A DNA stretch of 13,126 nt from NCBI GenBank assembly GCA_028869035.1, contig JAGWTL010000049.1, positions 1 through 13,126 on the forward strand, read 5' to 3'. Below, piece by piece: positions 10,742 to 13,126 of the stretch. The number at the start of each line of letters is the position of its first letter. Position 1 is the first letter of the stretch. The notes under the pieces were generated by a model that worked only from the letters and a program-made list of their open reading frames with translations, ran no database searches and was not told the origin of the DNA. A program made the translations under genes and the position numbers. The stretch comes from Burkholderiales bacterium. Lineage in GTDB: Bacteria; Pseudomonadota; Gammaproteobacteria; Burkholderiales; Burkholderiaceae_C.

Positions 10742-11989
10742 ATGAGACTCAATCGAATTTTGCTGGCTTGCGGCATGGCCCTGTCCGTCAACCTGGCCCT
10801 GGCCGCCGAGGTCGAAGTGCTGCATTACTGGACGTCGGGCGGTGAGGCCAAGTCGGCCGCCGAACTCAAGAAGATCATTTCGGGCAAGGGCCACACCTGG
10901 AAGGATTTCGCCGTGGCCGGTGGCGGCGGCGACAACGCCATGACCGTGCTCAAGAGCCGCGTGGTGTCCGGCAACCCGCCGGCGGCCGCGCAGATCAAGG
11001 GCCCGGCCATCCAGGAATGGGCGCAGGAGGGTGTGCTGGCCAATCTGGACGAGGTGGCCAAGGCCGAGAAGTGGGACAGCCTGCTGCCCGGCGTCGTGGC
11101 CAATGTCATGAAGTACAAGGGCGCCTACGTGGCGGCGCCGGTGAACGTGCACCGCGTGAACTGGGTCTGGGCCAGCCCCGAGGTGCTGAAGAAGGCCGGC
11201 GTGAGCAGCATGCCCGCCAACTACGACGAGTTCTTTGCCGCGGCCGACAAGATCAAGAAGGCCGGTTTCATCGCCGTGGCCCACGGCGGCCAGAACTGGC
11301 AGGACTTCACCACTTTTGAGTCGGTGGTGCTGGGCGTGGGCGGCGCCAAGTTCTACCAGGACGCCCTGGTCAAGCTGGACCCCAAGGCGCTTGGCAGCGC
11401 CACGATGAAGAAGTCCTTCGAGACCTTTCGCAAGATCAAGAGCTACACCGACACCGCCGCGCCGGGCCGCGACTGGAACCTGGCCACGGCCATGGTGATG
11501 CAGGGCAAGGCCGGTTTCCAGTTCATGGGGGACTGGGCCAAGGGCGAGTTCATCGCGGCGGGCAAGAAGCCGGGCAAGGACTTCCTCTGCGCCGCAGCGC
11601 CGGGCACGGCGAACGCCTTCACCTTCAACGTGGACTCCTTCGCCATGTTCAAGCTCAAGGACGCGGGCGCCCAGAAGGCCCAGGCCGCGCTGGCCGCGGC
11701 CATCATGAGCCCGGACTTCCAGGAAGTGTTCAATCTCAACAAGGGTTCCATCCCGGTGCGCCTGAACATGTCCATGGCCAAGTTCGACGATTGCGCCAAG
11801 CTCTCGAGCAAGGACTTCGTCGAGACGGCCAAGACCGGAGGCCTGGTGCCCTCGGTGGCGCACGGCATGGCCATCGCGCCCGCGACCGAAGGCGCGATCA
11901 AGGACCTGGTGAGCCAGTTCTGGAACGACGACAAGATCAGCGTGGACGAAGGCGTCAAGCGCCTGCTGGCCGCGGCCAAGACCCGCTGA
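10742..11989 (+). CDS. Carbohydrate ABC transporter substrate-binding protein
   Basis: A 415-residue periplasmic solute-binding protein of family 1 (sugar type), with a signal peptide at about residues 1-21 (MRLNRILLACGMALSVNLALA). The mature start EVEVLHYWTSGGEAKS is characteristic of the glucose/mannose and related hexose binders of Pseudomonas and Burkholderiales (GtsA-like). Further family-like segments are GGGGDNAMTVLKSRVVSGNP, VNVHRVNWVW and FQFMGDWAKGEF. It delivers its sugar to the two permeases encoded next; the ATPase gene is not in the window. The ATG at 10742 gives a normal signal peptide, though the Shine-Dalgarno (GAAAG) is weak. A strong hairpin follows the gene. The sugar (glucose, mannose or other) cannot be assigned from sequence alone. 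Confidence 0.92.
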   Translation: MRLNRILLACGMALSVNLALAAEVEVLHYWTSGGEAKSAAELKKIISGKGHTWKDFAVAGGGGDNAMTVLKSRVVSGNPPAAAQIKGPAIQEWAQEGVLANLDEVAKAEKWDSLLPGVVANVMKYKGAYVAAPVNVHRVNWVWASPEVLKKAGVSSMPANYDEFFAAADKIKKAGFIAVAHGGQNWQDFTTFESVVLGVGGAKFYQDALVKLDPKALGSATMKKSFETFRKIKSYTDTAAPGRDWNLATAMVMQGKAGFQFMGDWAKGEFIAAGKKPGKDFLCAAAPGTANAFTFNVDSFAMFKLKDAGAQKAQAALAAAIMSPDFQEVFNLNKGSIPVRLNMSMAKFDDCAKLSSKDFVETAKTGGLVPSVAHGMAIAPATEGAIKDLVSQFWNDDKISVDEGVKRLLAAAKTR

Positions 11990-12007
11990 GCGCGTACCCA
12001 AGCTGAC

Positions 12008-12040
12008 CGGGGAAGAGTGCTGCTCTTCCCCGTTTCTTTG
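12008..12040 (+). terminator. Intrinsic terminator/attenuator between binding protein and permease
   Basis: CGGGGAAGAG (12008-12017) and CTCTTCCCCG (12023-12032) form a perfect 10-bp stem with a TGCTG loop, followed by TTTCTTTG. It begins 19 bases after the binding-protein stop. It should end or process most transcripts, giving more binding protein than permease, a common arrangement in such operons. Confidence 0.82.
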
Positions 12041-12055
12041 AATGCATGAACTGTC

Positions 12056-12940
12056 GTGACCTCGAACGATCGATTGGAGAAGTGGCTGCCCAGGCTGGTG
12101 CTCGCGCCCGGCGTGGTGCTGGGTCTGGCCTTTGTCTACGGCCTGATGATCTGGAACGGCGTGCTCTCGGTCTCGGTCTCGCGCATGCTGCCCAACTACG
12201 AGCTGGTCGGTCTGGCGCAGTACGCCAAGCTGTGGGAGATGGACCGCTGGTGGGTGGCGTTGAAGAACCTGGGCATCTTCGGTGTGGGTTATGTGGGCGG
12301 CTCCATGGCGCTGGGCATCCTGCTGGCCATCCTGCTGGACCAGAAGATCCGCGCCGAGGGTTTCATCCGCACGGTCTACCTCTACCCCATGGCCCTGTCC
12401 TTCGTGGTCACGGGCACCGTGTGGAAGTGGCTGCTCAACCCCAGCCTGGGCCTGGAGAAGCTGCTGCACGACTGGGGCTGGGAAAGCGCCAGCTTTGGTT
12501 GGCTGGTGGACAACGAGATGGCGATCTACTGCGTGGTGATCGCCGGTGTCTGGCAGTCGGCCGGCTTCACCATGGCGCTGTTCCTGGCCGGCCTGCGCGG
12601 CATCGACGACAGCATCATCAAGGCCGCGCAGATCGACGGGGCTTCGCTGCCGCGTATCTACTGGCGCATCGTGCTGCCGGCACTGCGGCCGGTGTTCTTC
12701 TCCACGCTCATGGTGCTCTCGCACCTTGCGATCAAGAGTTTCGACCTGATCATGGCGCTCACTGCCGGCGGGCCGGGTTATGCCACCGACGTGCCCGCCA
12801 CCTTCATGTACGCCATGAGCTTCACGCGCGGGCAGATCGGTCTGGGCGCGGCCAGTGCCATGGTGATGCTGATGACGGTGGCGGCGTTGGTCGTGCCCTA
12901 CCTCTACAGCGAACTGCGGAGCAAGCCCCATGAGCGCTAA
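12056..12940 (+). CDS. Carbohydrate ABC transporter permease (MalF/GtsB type)
   Basis: A 294-residue inner-membrane permease of the binding-protein-dependent transport family with about six membrane segments (first at 13-36). The cytoplasmic EAA loop that contacts the ATPase is visible at residues 189-212 (KAAQIDGASLPRIYWRIVLP and the following ALRP). It forms a heterodimer with the next gene's product for sugar uptake. GTG 12056 is the most likely start: it gives MTSNDRLEKWLPRLVLAPG, the usual short polar lead before the first helix. No good Shine-Dalgarno is seen, and an ATG at 12046 is in another frame. The end overlaps the next gene by 11 nt. Confidence 0.91.
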   Translation: MTSNDRLEKWLPRLVLAPGVVLGLAFVYGLMIWNGVLSVSVSRMLPNYELVGLAQYAKLWEMDRWWVALKNLGIFGVGYVGGSMALGILLAILLDQKIRAEGFIRTVYLYPMALSFVVTGTVWKWLLNPSLGLEKLLHDWGWESASFGWLVDNEMAIYCVVIAGVWQSAGFTMALFLAGLRGIDDSIIKAAQIDGASLPRIYWRIVLPALRPVFFSTLMVLSHLAIKSFDLIMALTAGGPGYATDVPATFMYAMSFTRGQIGLGAASAMVMLMTVAALVVPYLYSELRSKPHER

Positions 12941-13126
12941 GACCACGCACTGGCTCAGTCGCGGCCTGATCTACGGCAGCCTGGGCCTGGGCGCGCTGAT
13001 CTTCCTGATGCCCTTGTACGTGATGGTCATCACCTCGCTCAAGGACGCCGAGCAGATCCGCGCCGGCAATCTGCTGGCCTTGCCCACGGCCTTGAACTGG
13101 GAGTCGTGGACGCTGGCCTGGTCCAC
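12930..13126 (+). CDS. Carbohydrate ABC transporter permease, second subunit (5' part)
   Basis: Starts at ATG 12930 inside the end of the first permease gene (11-nt overlap) and runs off the window after 65 codons. The visible part is MSAKTTHWLSRGLIYGSLGL, a hydrophobic first helix ending MPLYVMVITSLKDAEQIRAG, then the start of a periplasmic loop (LPTALNWESW). The pattern LxPLYxMxxTSLK is typical of MalG-type permeases. Partner of the preceding permease; the EAA loop lies beyond the window. Confidence 0.9.
   Translation, partial: MSAKTTHWLSRGLIYGSLGLGALIFLMPLYVMVITSLKDAEQIRAGNLLALPTALNWESWTLAWS

Noticed and set aside
10658..12946. A 762-codon open frame on the minus strand opposite the ABC transporter genes.
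   Set aside because: The plus strand has clear binding-protein and permease families; the minus frame is histidine/glycine/valine-rich shadow sequence of GC-rich codons with no recognisable domain.

Overview
The window is high-GC DNA with the gene content and codon bias of a betaproteobacterium, most likely a member of the Comamonadaceae (Burkholderiales). Two families of interspersed repeats support this. One is built on a TTCGACAGGCTCA core. The other is a GC-rich foldback element with a CCCCCTCGGGGGG core that sits inside dtd. From memory both resemble repeats common in that family; no database was searched.

Bases 61-6098 form a sulfur-handling region. A full-length YeeE/YedE (TsuA-type) thiosulfate permease is read leftward. 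Diverging from it is a rightward series: an exported metallo-beta-lactamase-fold hydrolase with a complete metal-ligand set, an exported thioredoxin-fold protein (CPFC), a two-gene split YeeE/YedE transporter, a small exported protein with three 18-residue cysteine repeats (NPCxGNPCAG), an unrecognised histidine-rich protein, and an exported two-domain rhodanese with one catalytic cysteine. Spacing is tight from base 3000 to 6098 (overlaps or gaps of at most about 25 nt), so this part is probably one operon. Together the genes look like a module that brings in or trades thiosulfate or sulfane sulfur across the envelope. The cysteine-repeat protein and the histidine-rich protein are the least explained members.

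Bases 6134-7988 hold dtd (D-aminoacyl-tRNA deacylase), with an in-frame insertion made of a repeat element, and then a small accessory patch. The patch contains a RelE/HigB-type toxin with its XRE antitoxin, a second XRE antitoxin broken by a one-base frameshift, one doubtful small ORF and a pair of 30-bp direct repeats.

Bases 7989-10542 are housekeeping: ybeY and a PhoH-like ATPase (ybeZ) on the minus strand, translationally coupled by an ATGA overlap, then ruvA and a DUF1232/YkvA-like membrane protein on the plus strand. Copies of the TTCGACAGGCTCA repeat lie at the start of ybeY and between the PhoH gene and ruvA.

Bases 10742-13126 begin a carbohydrate ABC importer: a periplasmic binding protein, a strong intrinsic terminator or attenuator, a first permease and the 5' part of a second permease that runs off the window.
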